A DNA stretch of 64,000 nt from assembly GCA_003255065.1 (NCBI GenBank), contig QAOA01008090.1, forward strand, positions 8,599-72,598, written 5' to 3'. Shown in pieces: positions 22,419 to 34,720 of the stretch; position 1 is the first letter of the stretch, and each line of letters opens with the position of its first letter. The DNA comes from Cercis canadensis. Taxonomy: Eukaryota > Streptophyta > Magnoliopsida > Fabales > Fabaceae. A program made the position numbers and the translations under genes. The notes below the pieces were generated by a model. The model did not search any database and was not told the DNA's origin. It was given only the letters and a program-made list of their open reading frames with translations.

Positions 22419-23100
22419 GGAAAAGTCTAACTTATCCCTTTCAACTTAGTGTAGTTGCACTTTACTTTCAAATTTTTAAAATGTTACAAGGAATCCTTGT
22501 TAACTATCAAAATGTGCAAAAAATTTTACCCTTTTCTTTTAACCGTTAACTATCAATTGCACTTTACTGCTTTTTTTTTTTTCTCAAAACAATTTCATTC
22601 TCTTCAATTTTACCGCGTTACTTATTGGTGAAATTCCACTACGAAACCGATGATAATTAATGCAATTGCTTCAATTACCGACTACAAACAATGAATTTAG
22701 GTGGAGAATTCAAATTCAAGCGGGGAATTTCATTGTACAGTTTCTAATTCTTTGTTCATGAAGTGCAGGAATAGCTATGGAGAAAGTTCACAGTGACAGC
22801 AAGGTTCCAAAGCAGAAGTCTTTGAACGACAACTTTTCAGTGATGAACTTGGAAATGGATGAATAGTTGTTGATCGGAGGAGGACACTATTACCAGTCAA
22901 TGACCATGCATGGAGGCAAGAAGATGATTTTGGGCATCACGTGCCACTCACATAGTGTTTTTCGTCTCTGTTTGAACGCAGTATGTGAATGGGGGTTTGT
23001 GTACATTTTGATAATTAATAAGGGTTTCTTATAACGTTTTAAACATTTAGAGATAAAGCGCAATTGACCGTAAGTTGAAGGGGTAGATTAAAGTTTTTCC
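22419..23100. mobile_element. TIR element of about 680 bp with ~100-bp inverted ends (Pack-MULE candidate)
   Basis: The left end from GGAAAAGTCTAACTTATCCC (22419) matches the reverse complement of the right end (...GGGGTAGATTAAAGTTTTTCC, 23080-23100) over about 100 bp at roughly three-quarters identity. Matching features include CTTTCAACTTA/CTTCAACTTA and TATCAAAATGT. The non-palindromic interior (about 22560-22990) contains a short Met-initiated frame (MEKVHSDSKVPKQKSLND, from about 22777) that could be a captured gene exon. No target duplication was found, so the class is uncertain. Confidence 0.55.
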
Positions 23101-23914
23101 TTGTGGAGCGTTTGGTACACAAATTCTTTTTATTTTCTGAGAATCTAAACTTGGAAAAGTAGTCTTCCTATGCTTGGTTCAAGTTTTTTAACAAACAATC
23201 CCAAGAAAGTAACATTACTTGAAATGGTTTTTTGCTAACTTTCCCACAAAAACATTCACATTGTAAGGAATCTTGGATTCCCATAGCATGATAAAAAAAT
23301 TTACATGTAAAAAGATAAATCTATCCGCCCTTAACCTCATGAAACCCAAACTGCCAGAACTCTCTCTTGTTCCTTTGCCATGTAAACCACGGACCACCAT
23401 AGTTTTGTCTCTGGCAAGCTTCGCCAATGAGCTTCTGCTTTTGGTTATGTAACTCGAAGCTTATAGTGNATTTTAAACATTTAGAGATAAAGCGCAATTG
23501 ACCGTAAGCTGAAGGGGTAGATTAAAGTTTTTCCTTGTGGAGCGTTTGGTACACAAATTCTTTTTATTTTCTGAGAATCTAAACTTGGAAAAGTAGTCTT
23601 CCTATGCTTGGTTCAAGTTTTTTAACAAACAATCCCAAGAAAGTAACATTACTTGAAATGGTTTTTTGCTAACTTTCCCACAAAAAATTCACATTGTAAG
23701 GAATCTTGGATTCCCATAGCATGATAAAAAAATTTACATGTAAAAAGATAAATCTATCCACCCTTACTCTCATGAAACCCAAACTGCCAGAACTCTCTCT
23801 TGTTCCTTTGACATGTAAACCACGGACCACCATAGTTTTGTCTTTGGCAAGCTTCGCTAATGAGCTTTGTCCGCGAGCTTCTGCTTTTGGTTATGTAACT
23901 CGAAGCTTATAGTG
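23037..23914. other. Unmerged contig overlap around N at 23469 (about 435 bp twice)
   Basis: 23037-23468 and 23471-23914 are the same sequence with a few percent substitutions and small indels (about 12 bp net). This includes the right end of the TIR element and a repeat beginning GGAGCGTTTGGTACAC, a MITE-like terminus. The divergence is more like two haplotypes than read error. Confidence 0.85.
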
Positions 23915-24129
23915 TAATGGAGTATTAACCACATGACAACCACATGTTGATAATCCTTAGATATGATTAGGTTATACATTCAAATATTGTATTTTAAATA
24001 TAGCATAAATAGGATAATACTAGGATATTCTTAATTTTGTTATAGTTTTTTTTCTCTTATCTGTATATATTGACACTACTACTCTGAATACAATTGAGAC
24101 TCTTTTCCTATCAAATATGTTTATCTTTA

Positions 24130-24141
24130 TGGTATTAGAGC
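24130..24141 (+). promoter_or_regulatory. Copia-2 primer-binding site (tRNA-iMet type)
   Basis: TGGTATTAGAGC, one transition from TGGTATCAGAGC, 58 bp upstream of the gag Met at 24199. Confidence 0.82.
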
Positions 24142-24198
24142 AATTTTTGCTTTAACCAGCATCAATTTGATCCACCCTTTATTTCTTCTCCTTTTTCA

Positions 24199-24344
24199 AT
24201 GGCCAACTCCTCCACCATCAATTCCATTCCCTTTCACCTAGACACCAATCCCACTAACCTCATCACCATAAATGTTTCCAACCTTGTCATCAAACTCACC
24301 AGCAACAATTATGTTGCTTAGGCTAAACAAATGAAGTCTATCAT
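24199..24344 (+). pseudogene. Copia-2 gag, 5' part
   Basis: Starts MANSSTINSIPFHLDTNPTN and shows the copia Gag N-terminal motif KLTSNNYVA*AKQMKSI, in which a conserved Trp codon has become TAG. It is cut by the Athila LTR at 24345 and resumes near 25790. Confidence 0.8.
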
Positions 24345-25772
24345 TGAGTGGATTTTATATCCACTCTTTAGGTATCTTTTACTTAATTATTTGGTTGTTT
24401 ATTGAGATTTATTGCCATCTAATGAGTTGTTTATGTTAAATTGTAGGTTTAAATGGAAAACATAAGTCTCATGTTTTGAAGTGAAGAAATGGAAATTTGG
24501 GAAGAATTGGGATAGAAAGCAAGGGCTGCTGCGCTTGAAACCGAGAGCTGCTGCCCTTAGAGCATCAAAATGAAAGGACCTAACAGAGAGCAAGCACTGA
24601 TGTGCTAGAAAGATAGAGCTGCGGCACCCGTGAACAAATTTCCAACCTTCATTCTTGAGACCAAGCGCCATAGCATCCAAAACCAAGAGCTGCAACACTC
24701 AATCCCTGTATTCCAACCATTCAGACCCAAGAGGAAGTGTTGCGGTGCTCAACAATCAGAGCCGCAACGCCCATTTGCGAGGAATTTGGCACTTTTGTAC
24801 AGAGCGCTAGAGCCGCAGCGCCCAAAACCCAGAGCTGCGGCGCCCGCACAAGTTTCCTGAAACATGACTTTATTTCCTAGTTTTTGAGGGCTTTTGCTGA
24901 GAAGTATAAATAGGGATTTTTTGGGATTCTATTCTAGACATCTTTGGAGAGTAGAAACAGAGGCAAAACAAGGATTGAAGAGGAGATTTGTGGAGTCGAT
25001 TCAGATTTCATCACAGAGTTTTATTCTTCTGCTTTTTCAATTATGACTAAATTTTGCTTTACCATGTTCTTACCTTCTGCTATGAACTAAATTCCCTTCT
25101 AGGGCTATGATGTTCATGCTTCTAATTAATTGTGATTTTCTATTTCTTTAATTCAAGAACTCCTTTATTAATTGTCTTCTTCTTCTTAATTATTCATGTT
25201 TCTAATTGTTTGATCACCAATTAGTTGATTAGATAATTACAATGAGACTCAGAGGTAATTTGTAATTAAAGATCATAGGGATTAAGAACATAGGTTGCAT
25301 GTAGGATAGAAATATACCTCCATGACCTGTGTAGCTATTTAAAAAGAACCTTAGAATTAAGTGAATTTCTAGGTTATTCGCAATCCACATGAGAATATAG
25401 AGGATTTATAACTTAGAAATATTTTTGTTTGACTTTGGGAAATGCTAATAAATAATTTAGGGTTCTTGGCTAGCAATTAGAAAGATTGTTCTTGGTTAAT
25501 GAATTAGGAATAGCAAATCTGAATGGCTATGGTGAAATCAAAAGCCCTAGATATTTCTCTCTAGATTAATTCTTGATTTTGTCTCTATTTTTATTTACTT
25601 TCATTTTAAATTTGTTTATTCTTACAATTTCTCCATACTCATTGATTAGATAAAATTGAGATTAATCCAATTTCGATAGTTGATAACATTAGTCCTCGTG
25701 GGAACAATAACTCACTCTCATCTTATTACTTGGAAACGATAACGTGCACTTGCGTTAGGATTTTTCACAATA
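24345..25772 (+). mobile_element. Athila-type LTR (third subfamily) inserted in copia-2 gag
   Basis: About 1.43 kb, collinear in layout with the Athila-2/3 LTRs: TGAGTGGATTTTATAT start, a GC-rich array at about 24530-24850, TATAAATA at 24905-24912, then shared downstream blocks such as CATAGGGATTAAGAACATA and CGTGCACTTGCGTT. After the LTR end come a few leader bases and TTGGTGTC, apparently the decayed beginning of the tRNA-Asp primer site, before copia sequence resumes. It is therefore a remnant, not a clean solo LTR; no target duplication was found. GTCTAT occurs at both junctions and may be deletion microhomology. Confidence 0.75.
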
Positions 25773-25789
25773 AGTTCTTGGTGTCTATG

Positions 25790-26930
25790 TTAATTGGCTA
25801 TGCCTTGTGGGCTATATCACTGGCCCCACTCCTTGTCCTCCACCCACCATTGAACATCATGGTGAGGATGTTGAGAATCCTCTTTGCACTTTTTGGATAT
25901 GACAGGGCCATTTTCTATTGCTAGCTATCATGGCAACTTGTGATCATGATGCTCGTACTGTCATCTCTCAAGCATCTACTTCTCAAGAAGCATGGGAACA
26001 ACTTCATCGTGCCTTTTCAAATTGCTCAAGGTCCAAAGTCATGGCCCTGAAGGAACACCTGTCCCACCTCACCAAAGGAACCATTTCTATTGTTGAATAT
26101 CTCCGAAATGTGAAGAGCATCTCGGATGAACTTACTGTTATAGGTCATCCTCTTGATGACATCAATCTCACCCTTCATTGCCTTAGTGGCCTTGGTTCCT
26201 CTTACAAGTTGCTGCCGCCATCTGTGTGCGTGAAACTCCAATTTCCTATGATGAATTATTTAAGACTCTCACTGACTATGAGTCCTTTTTGAAGAAGGAA
26301 GACACCACCTCTATTACTAGCCCAGTTTCTACTCATCATGCTCGGCATCATCACTCCTAACATCCCACTCACCCATGTTGCACCACCCACTACCCCAACC
26401 AATCCCAGTCCCATCCATCCTTCACATCTTTAGACACCACACACAAGACCTCATCTCCTCTCATTTGCCAATATTGCAACCGCAGAGGTCATATTGCCAA
26501 ATTTTGCTTCAAAATCAATAATAATCCCAATGTCTCACCTTCTGCACATGCTACCACTGCCACCAATGCACCCAAATCTCACTGGATCATTGACTCCGGT
26601 GCCACTCACCACATCACAAACGACTTTAGCAAATTCACTGTGTCCTCCGAGTATGAAGGCCTTGATGAACTCATTGTTGTTGATGGCTCATCCCTTCCCA
26701 TTATGCACACTGGTTCTAGCTATCTTCCTTCCTCTTTACAAATATCAAATGTTTTATTGGTTCCCTCTATCAATGAGAATTTCATCTCAATTTCTCAATT
26801 ATGTAACCAAAATCATGTTTCAATGGAATTTTTCCCTAACTATTTTTAGGTCAAGGCTTTGAGCATGGGACAAGTACTAGTGCAAGGTCCGAATGACCAA
26901 CATGTTTACAAGCTCTCTACCTAAACCCGC
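25790..26930 (+). pseudogene. Copia-2 gag 3' part and protease
   Basis: After GYITGPTPCPPPTIEHHGED the UBN2-type Gag continues (EAWEQLHRAFSNCSRSKVMA, LTKGTISIVEYLRNVKSISD). A frameshift occurs near 26205, then the CCHC knuckle CQYCNRRGHIAKFC (about 26465-26506) and the protease site WIIDSGATHHI (about 26583). The pre-integrase stretch ends at HVYKLS, immediately followed by the Pro-rich tether that normally lies behind the integrase core; that core is deleted. Confidence 0.82.
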
Positions 26931-27172
26931 CCTCCATTTGCAGCTGCCACCTCCATGCACCCAACCCACCATCCTTATTAACCGTCCAGCCCAATCATCA
27001 AATTTCCACCTACTCACCTCCCTCTCCCATCACAAACACGTCTTTTCCTTTAGAAGAACTTGCACAGCCAATTTCCCAAGCCTATTCAACCACTACAACC
27101 GCACCAGCTCCAGCACTATCTCCACCTGTTCAACGCCAGCCACCATGTAACACCTCTCTTTCTACTCATCCC

Positions 27173-28814
27173 ATGAGAACTAGAGCCAATAATAATATTT
27201 TTAAACCCAAGAAGTTGTATTTGGTTAACAAATGCCATATCCATCCCCCTCTTGAACCCATATGTGTTTCTCAAGATTTAAAGTCTCCCTACTGGAGACA
27301 AGCTATGTCTGAGGAGTTTAATGCCCTCAAGACAAACGAAACTTGGGATCTTGTTTCTACACAAAAGCATTTTAACATAGTTGGCAATAAGTGGGTTTTC
27401 AGGGTAAAACGTCATCCGGATGGCACAATCTCAAGATACAAAGCTTGTCTTGTGGCCAAAAGGTTTCACCAACGTCCCGGGGTTGACTACTTTAATACTT
27501 TTAACTGCGTGATCAAGCCACAAACCATCAAGATTGTCCTCACCATTGCTCTCTCCAATGGCTGACCCTTGCGTCAACTTGATGTGAACAATGCCTTTCT
27601 GCAAGGCTCTCTCACGGAGGAAGTGTGCATGTCACAGCCACCCGGTTTTGTACACTCACAATTTCCCTCACAGGTCTGCAAGCTAAAGAAGGCATTATAT
27701 GGTTTGAAGCAAGCATCACGTGCTTGGTATCACGCTCTTTGGCAATTTCTCCTCTCTTTTGGCTTCACTGGTTCTCACTCCGATGCTTCCCTTTTTATTT
27801 ATAAGAAAGGTTTTGTCCTTACATATTTCCTTGTGTATGTTGATGACTTGCTTATTACAGGGAACACAGCCAAGTTTCTTACTACCTTTCTTGCTGCTCT
27901 CACTGCTGCCTTTTCTCTCAAAGATTTGGGAACCCCAGGATACTTTCTTTGCTTGGAGATGCTTCATACCTCTCAAGGGATCTTTCTTACTCAACATAAA
28001 TATGTTAGGGACATCTTGGAGAAAATACAAATCGAGGGGACCAAACCAGTGAACACACCCATGGCCACATCTTGTACATTTTCCAGCACCTCCCCTCGCA
28101 CCGATGCCACTGTTTTCAGGCGCCTTGTTGGTTCTTTACAGTACCTATCTCTCACAAGGCCGGATGTTGCCTTTGCTGTCAAATAGGCTTGCACAGCACA
28201 TGAAAGCACCCTCCACTGATCACTTTCAAGCTCTTAAACGACTGCTTCGCTATCTTAAGTCAACCATTGCATATGGTCTTCATCTCACACGCAACAAAAA
28301 TCTTTCTCTTATGGCATATTGTGATGCTGATTGGGCTAGTGACCCTCTTGACAGACGCTCCACTGGAGCTTATATTACTTATTGGGGTTCAAACCCCATT
28401 TCATGGTCCTCTCGGAAGCAAATATCAGTTGCTAAATCCTCAATAGAAGCAGAATACCAGACCATAGCATCCACTGCTGCTGAAATTCTTTGGCTCCAAA
28501 ACATTCTTACAGAGCTCAGGTTCAAGCTTCCATCATCCTCTACAATTCATTCCGACAACATAGGCACCACTTACCTATGTGCCAACCCCATCTTCCACTC
28601 AAGAATGAAGCATATATCCATTGACTATCATTTTGTACGTGAGCTCATGGCTGCCAAGGCTCTGCATGTTTCCCATATTCCATCCAAGCATCAACTCATT
28701 GATCTACTCACAAAACCCCTATTTGGCCCACGTTTTCAAACCCTAAGGGACAAGATTGGTGTCCTTAATCTGGCCACCATCTTGAGGAGGCATAATGGAG
28801 TATTAACCACATGA
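27173..28814 (+). pseudogene. Copia-2 reverse transcriptase and RNase H
   Basis: The frames 27173-27565, 27569-28186 and 28104-28814 form one RT-RNase H region. Motifs: WRQAMSEEFNALKTNETWDL, LDVNNAFLQGSLTEEVCMSQ, KALYGLKQASRAWY, catalytic YVDD at 27836-27847, LVGSLQYLSLTRPDVAF, then RNase H DADWASDPLDRRSTGAY and SSIEAEYQTIASTAAEILWL. A TGA near 27563 replaces a Trp codon, and a frameshift near 28183 separates RT from RNase H. In life these would copy element RNA into DNA and remove the RNA strand. This copy cannot. Confidence 0.87.
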
Positions 28815-29814
28815 CAACCACAAGTTTATAATCCTTAGATATGATTAGGTTATACATTCAAATATTGTATTTTAAATATAGCATAAATAGGATAATACTA
28901 GGATATTCTTAAGTTTGTTATAGTTTGTTATTCTCTTATCTGTATATATTGACACTACTACTCTAAATACAATTGAGACTCTTTATTGTGCAGTGTGGGG
29001 TCCCAATCTTCTCCACCATTGGCGATGGTTGATTCTGGTGGCAGTTTTCAGATGGGGTTGCGGTGTTTGTGGGTGGCAAGCAGTGAAGTTGTTTGAATTT
29101 ATGGGTTTAATCTTCAGAGTCGAGTTTGATTTTCTTTTTCTTTTTTCTCTCTGGTCATGAAGCAGGAACTCATTTTAGTTACAGAAAAAAAATGATTTTT
29201 GAGAAAGAATTGATTACGAACATAGTTGAATTTTTCTGGTAATACATTGATTTTATGGCTTTGTCCCATATTATGCTCTCCTTTTTTTTTAAGTGGACAG
29301 CCATAAGGCTTTTCTCAATTTTGTTTGTGATAATTTTCTACTGTTCTACAAGATTCACTTTTCTGATTGATTTTCCAAAAATAATATTTGTTCTTTTTTT
29401 TTTAATTTACCACAACAGTAATTAAAACCTTCAATCCCACTATTCCATAAAAAAAAAGCCAGATGATTTGGTTCACAATTATGTTAGAGGATTGAGGGAT
29501 TCCAATAAAAAAATAAAAAAAGACACAAATTTGCTACAATTAAACATTCATCAATGGTTAGAAACAATATAATTTGTTTTGACTATATAGATAGGGGTAT
29601 TTTTGAGAAAATAATCAAGATTCATAAGAAAGTAGATTTGAACCAAACATATAGATGAAAGATTTTTCCATAAATATTCAAAGTCAACCAAACGTAAATT
29701 GTAACATTCCTAGGACTGTAAACTTAGGAATGATGATTCCCATTTCCTAGGAATGAAAGAAGACTTCTTGTACCAAATGCCCCCATAAAGAAATGACACC
29801 AACACATATCTATA

Positions 29815-30775
29815 TTCTGAAAATAGTTATTCCCAATAAAAGTGATACATCCATTTGTCTAAGCTACATTTATCTGACATGAAGGAAATAATTCCCCCAA
29901 TATGTTGTTGAATACAAGACTGATTTGGATTTTATACGATCCCATTTAAATCAGATTTTCAGAATTTTACTTTCTATGTACCAAGCTAGTCACATATCAT
30001 TAGATACAGTGTTTTCATCCTAGAATAATACAAGATAACATATAAAGGAAAATTACAAAAAAGCGACTCAATGAACCTACTGCCGACATGGATGCAGAAT
30101 TTTTTCTCGGTTTCGTTTCTTTTCTAGAAATTAACTAGGGTAATTATTATTATATTTTATCATTTCCTTTACCCCTGTGCAAACAATTGGAACTCTAAAA
30201 GCTACCAGATTGTTTTTGGACATACTAATGTATCATTGTGAATAGTCTAACTAAATCTCTGCGTATGATATAAAAGAACAAAAGCACAATTCTACTATCA
30301 CGGTCTCATCCCAGCATAGGATAGTAACCTAGCTAATACATGCATTGGCAACAAGTCAAGTCTTGGATGATTCTAGAAGTTAACAGCAATTAACACTCAT
30401 GCTGACCATTTTTTCTTCCGAAAACTGTCAAAAATAATTGTAGTTTGAATTTTCTAGAAGTCCTTTTAATTCGTATGGATGTCAGTTATAAGTATGTCAA
30501 TTTATTTAATTTAGTGATCCATGTTTTATGGATCGATCTAAAATAAGGATAAGAATAAATTAGTGAGTCCAGAAGTCTCTATGTAAGAATATGAATAGTA
30601 GTGTTGAGTCTTGTATTATTTGGAATTGATATTAAGAATACTCTCCCAAGTGTAGTCACTCATAAAAACTATTTCACCAGCTGTATTAGAACAGAATCTC
30701 ACCTATAAATCCCTGCGCTTTGGCATTAAAGATGAACCAATCTCTTACACATATTTAGTTCTTTTTTCTCTTCTC
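29815..30775 (+). repeat. Diverged segment, copy A (partner at 33885-34720)
   Basis: Blocks shared in order with copy B: AAAAGTGATA plus GAAGGAA; CATTTAAATCAGAT; TTTCTAGAAATTAA; TTGGAACTCT; ATGATATAAAAGAACAA; GGCATTAAA with TCTCTTACAC and TTTAGTTCTT. Identity is moderate with gaps. Content is unknown. Confidence 0.6.
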
Positions 30776-33270
30776 TAAGCTTTTGCCCAACTGTTTTAAA
30801 ACTACGAAATATTGTAGGGATTAGGGCTAATCACAGTGGTGGTCATGTTCAAAAAAATCACAAGTTAAAATTCAAAAAATCCACACTTCAAAACATGCCA
30901 CGTATTAGACAGTAGAGCTAAATCGCTTCGTGCAAACGTAAAGCTACTTCAACAGCCACTTCAACAAATACTTATAAAAGATCTATTGAAAAAAAGGTAA
31001 ATTCTTTTCCAACCAAAGTTAAGTAATTTGTTTAACAAAATGTTTCTCAATTGAAACTCATCCATAGTCAATGACGTGTTGTCTGTCAAGTGAAGCAAAT
31101 AATGGTTAGTAGGGCTACAATGTCTATTATTGTGGGCCTCATGTTCAAGAACAAGGGTTTAACATGATTTTTTGAAAGAATAAGTTCAACATCTAACATT
31201 TAGAGTATTTTGTTTATGAAGTGTGTGCAACTTGTTCAAGACTGCTTTCTTTTTAATAGTTCAGGATCGATATGCTATCCTAGTTCAGAATATAAATTCT
31301 ACAAATGGTTTATATAACCATATTTAATTAAATAATAAGCCACAGTTATATGGTGAGGGGTGTGGGTGGTTCACAAGAAGGCGGGGGTTATAACCTCCGA
31401 GTCTATCACGCAACCAAAAAAAAAGAATCGAACATTTAAATAGAATTGTGTCTGTTAAATGAGAACAAGATTTATAGCATGTTGAAGTCAGAAAATGATG
31501 AGAGAATACAAAGATTATTTGGGATGAAAGAAAGAAGTTTCAATCCATTATTTATTTATTTTATTTTTTTGAGAAAGATACATGCAAATTTAGTTAGGAA
31601 TTAGTAAGATTGAGATGGAAAATATATATTTAAAATCAAATTCAGTCCTTACAAAAAAAGTGGAATATCTACAAAATGAAACTAATAATTAAACAAGGTA
31701 CGCTTACTAAACATTGTATTCATGGAAGAGAGAAGATAATCAGCTATAATATTGAAAATAATTTAAATTCTTCAATGGTGGATTGACTCAACAAAGTTGA
31801 CTGCTGCTTCATTAGTTGTCAGCTGAGTTGCCCACTACTTGATTGATGGTTTGGCAGAGTGGATCTCATTTTACAAACCATGGCTTTTCTGTAGATTATT
31901 TCCAATCCCATGTTGGTAATGAAGTTTCTTATATATTTCATATATGTTAAGTAATAAATGGATGGGGAAAAAAACCCTAGTGTCAAGCTGCAAATGGTTG
32001 TGCCAGCCATCTATGGCTACATTGCTTTCTCACCCAAGACCTAATAAGTACAAAATCTTCTTGATCATTGAATAACAAATGGAGTTGAAAATCATCGTGA
32101 ACAACCAATTGATAAAGCTTATTCTTTAACAACTGCAAAAGGTGCCTATTTGTGATTATTCTTGATTAATGCTTTAAACATGGATGCAGCCAAGCCGTGT
32201 TCCAAGAAGCATACCTCAATCTATAGGCTATCATGCCTTGCAGTGTGCAACTGCAATCAAATTTAAATTGAGGCTGATTCTAACAAAGGAAAAATTCGAA
32301 GAAATATGACAAAACATTCTTCTCAGTCTTTTTCTCTGTGGAATAGCTCTGCGCGATTGATAAGCCCAGAATTTGGAGACAAGTCAAAAAACAATGTAAA
32401 TCACATAAATTAATGGAAAATTTTTCAATGGAGATTAAAAGTTACAAAAAATGATAAATAAAAAATAAAATTACGAAAAATTCAGATATTTTATACTTGC
32501 AACTGCCAGCAGTCCACTTTCATCCAGATAAAAATCGGAGGCGTCAATTAAGCAGGGCATGAAAATGTCCACTTCAAAAACATTGCAATGAGAGAAGCAC
32601 TAGAGAATTTCACATGCCCACCTTGTGGGGGTCCACATAAGTAGAGCTTCTCTTTTCCTTTCTCTCCCTACCAAAAATAGATGCCTTCAAGATTTGGAGA
32701 GATCCATCAAAAAGCAGATGTGACTTATGACAAAATTGCAATAAAGCTTCACAAAACTGTGAAGCTTTTCTTTCTACAGCTTCTTCTACAGGAAGAAATT
32801 GAAGTACACATAAGATATGGTCCTTCATAAAAGTTGATCATCTTCATCTTCTTCCTTTTGCTCTTAACTTTGTACAGATAGTCTTTTAGGATAAAGTTTG
32901 AAGCTAAAGAAATTGATCGTAGTTTAGAAGAAAACCTAATTGCTGGAAGGAGAAAATGAGGAGTAAACGAGAAAAATAATAAGAAAAAGGACTAAGGGTA
33001 TTGATAAAATGCAAGTAGTGGACCATACCTATTCATATTTATATATAGGTCAGTATCTTGAAAGTTGGTGGTGGTAGGATTTATCGTAGTGTTAGATGAG
33101 TTGCATTTGACTAATCAATAACTAATTTTTTTAGTTAATATCAAATCTTTAAATTACCCTATAAACTAAGTCAATATTCTTTTCACCATAATTTCTTTTT
33201 GTTATTATCTGCGGATCTCTGATTCAAAAACCTAGAAAGGGTTCCTTAAATGGCTAAAAAAACAAGAAAC

Positions 33271-33274
33271 AAAN

Positions 33275-33303
<29 letters not shown>
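33271..33303. repeat. Poly-A tract with a single N (33274)
   Basis: A homopolymer of uncertain length at an assembly N. Confidence 0.9.
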
Positions 33304-33306
<3 letters not shown>

Positions 33307-33374
33307 ATCAACTTTATGTATTCTATTGAACTAAAGGAACTGAATCATCAATTATAAAAAAATCCAGTGGGAAA

Positions 33375-33720
33375 CGATGTCATTAGAAGATCTACCATGA
33401 TCTCCATATGTGAAAAATCTTTTGTGGATCATCTATCTTTTTGACCTATAGAGGCTAAAGAAAGGAAGCAAAATCTGATTATCAAATGGGTTGGTTGGGA
33501 ACGTCCTAGGGTTAGATATATTGAATCTGACAAGTCAAAAAGTACTAAATCTTGTGTTTAATATCCAATCTTTATTTCTTAGAATTGAAGGCATGAAATC
33601 TTCAATTGTTAAATCAGAGCAATATGACATAATTAGAAGGTCTACGATTTTCTCCATAGGTGAACACTCTAGAAAAACAACAGAGGCAAGAGAAAGAAAA
33701 CAAAATCTGATTACCAAAAC
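33375..33720 (+). repeat. Diverged direct repeat, period about 240 bp
   Basis: 33375-33485 and 33622-33718 share ATTAGAAG.TCTAC, ATCTCCATA/TTCTCCATA and CAAAATCTGATTA.CAAA. The single ORF across the second copy has no recognisable product. Confidence 0.55.
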
Positions 33721-33884
33721 CCAAATAATCTACTTTAATTGTATTTCTTTATCAAAAATCATGTGAAATATCAGTGCAAATAGGAATACTCTTTGTTTGC
33801 ATCCACTCTATGTAGAGAAAGGACAACAAGGAAAGGGATCAGTATATATTCAGAAAAAAAATTAAGCTAATGAAACTCCTAGAA

Positions 33885-34173
33885 AACGAAGTTGCTATTC
33901 GTAACAAAAGTGATATCCATTTTCCTAAAAGACTTTTTTCTAACACGAAGGAAGGTAATATTCCAAGTGAGTTGGAAAGAAAATTTTGAATAGTTTGTTT
34001 GAAATTTTGATTTAAGTGAATTGTTACCATAGTATATCAAATGTGTGATGATTTGAATGTATAGTATTGCATTTAAATCAGATCTTCAAAATTTGACTTT
34101 CTGTTTACGAAAAGGAATCCTATATAGATAATATATAAAGAAAATAGTTAGAATAGAAAAAATCACGAATAAG

Positions 34174-34243
<70 letters not shown>

Positions 34244-34720
34244 GAATGTATTGTCTAGAAATTAATTACAGCAATTTTATTTTTTTTATCATTTCCTTTT
34301 CCTCTGTAATTGGAACTCTGGAACTTATCAGATTGTTTCGGAACATAATATCTTTCACTCTGCAATCAAATCAATGCTTATGATATAAAAGAACAATTCT
34401 TCACACAAAGGAACTGAAAGTACATTTCTTCTCACACTGAACAGTAAGCATAATTGCATTCACTCTCTATGTTCCCATGTCTCCTAGTTCATCTTGACAG
34501 TCAGATAGCCAAACGGCCGAAATTGAAAACATATTATTTTGATGTTTGAGTTTTATTTGGTTTGTTTGTTTTTGAAACTCAAATATGAGTCCAATTTCGA
34601 CTTAATAAAAAATAGATGTTTGAAGTGGAATTTCATCAACTTATTAAATATAAGGTTTGAGTGCTTCGGCATTAAACTCACAAGCTAGTCTCTTACACTC
34701 ATTTAGTTCTTCAACTCAAT
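33885..34720 (+). repeat. Diverged segment, copy B (partner at 29815-30775)
   Basis: Same ordered blocks as copy A, about 4 kb away in the same orientation. This copy contains the TA/TG microsatellite where copy A has unrelated sequence. Confidence 0.6.
34174..34241. repeat. Compound (TA)n(TG)n microsatellite
   Basis: About 14 TA units followed by about 19 TG units. Confidence 0.95.

Larger units (their letters stand above)
23915..28984 (+). mobile_element. Copia-2: short-LTR Ty1/copia element lacking integrase, interrupted by an Athila LTR
   Basis: The LTR-like ends (23915-24105 and 28793-28984, about 190 bp, differing at a handful of sites) both start TAATGGAGTATTAACCAC. The primer site is at 24130-24141. 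Order: gag, [Athila LTR], rest of gag, zinc knuckle, protease, reverse transcriptase, RNase H, LTR. The integrase core is missing between about 26920 and 26940. Many frameshifts and stops are present. The right LTR seems to lack the last ~24 bp present on the left, and no clean target duplication was seen. Confidence 0.85.

Noticed and set aside
24630-24860. 76-codon plus-strand ORF in the Athila LTR
   Set aside because: It is made of the GC array read through by chance.
32610-32828. Minus-strand 72-codon ORF resembling an F-box fragment (FLPVEEAVER)
   Set aside because: One short motif only, no LRR or further domain, no splice structure; not enough to call a gene.
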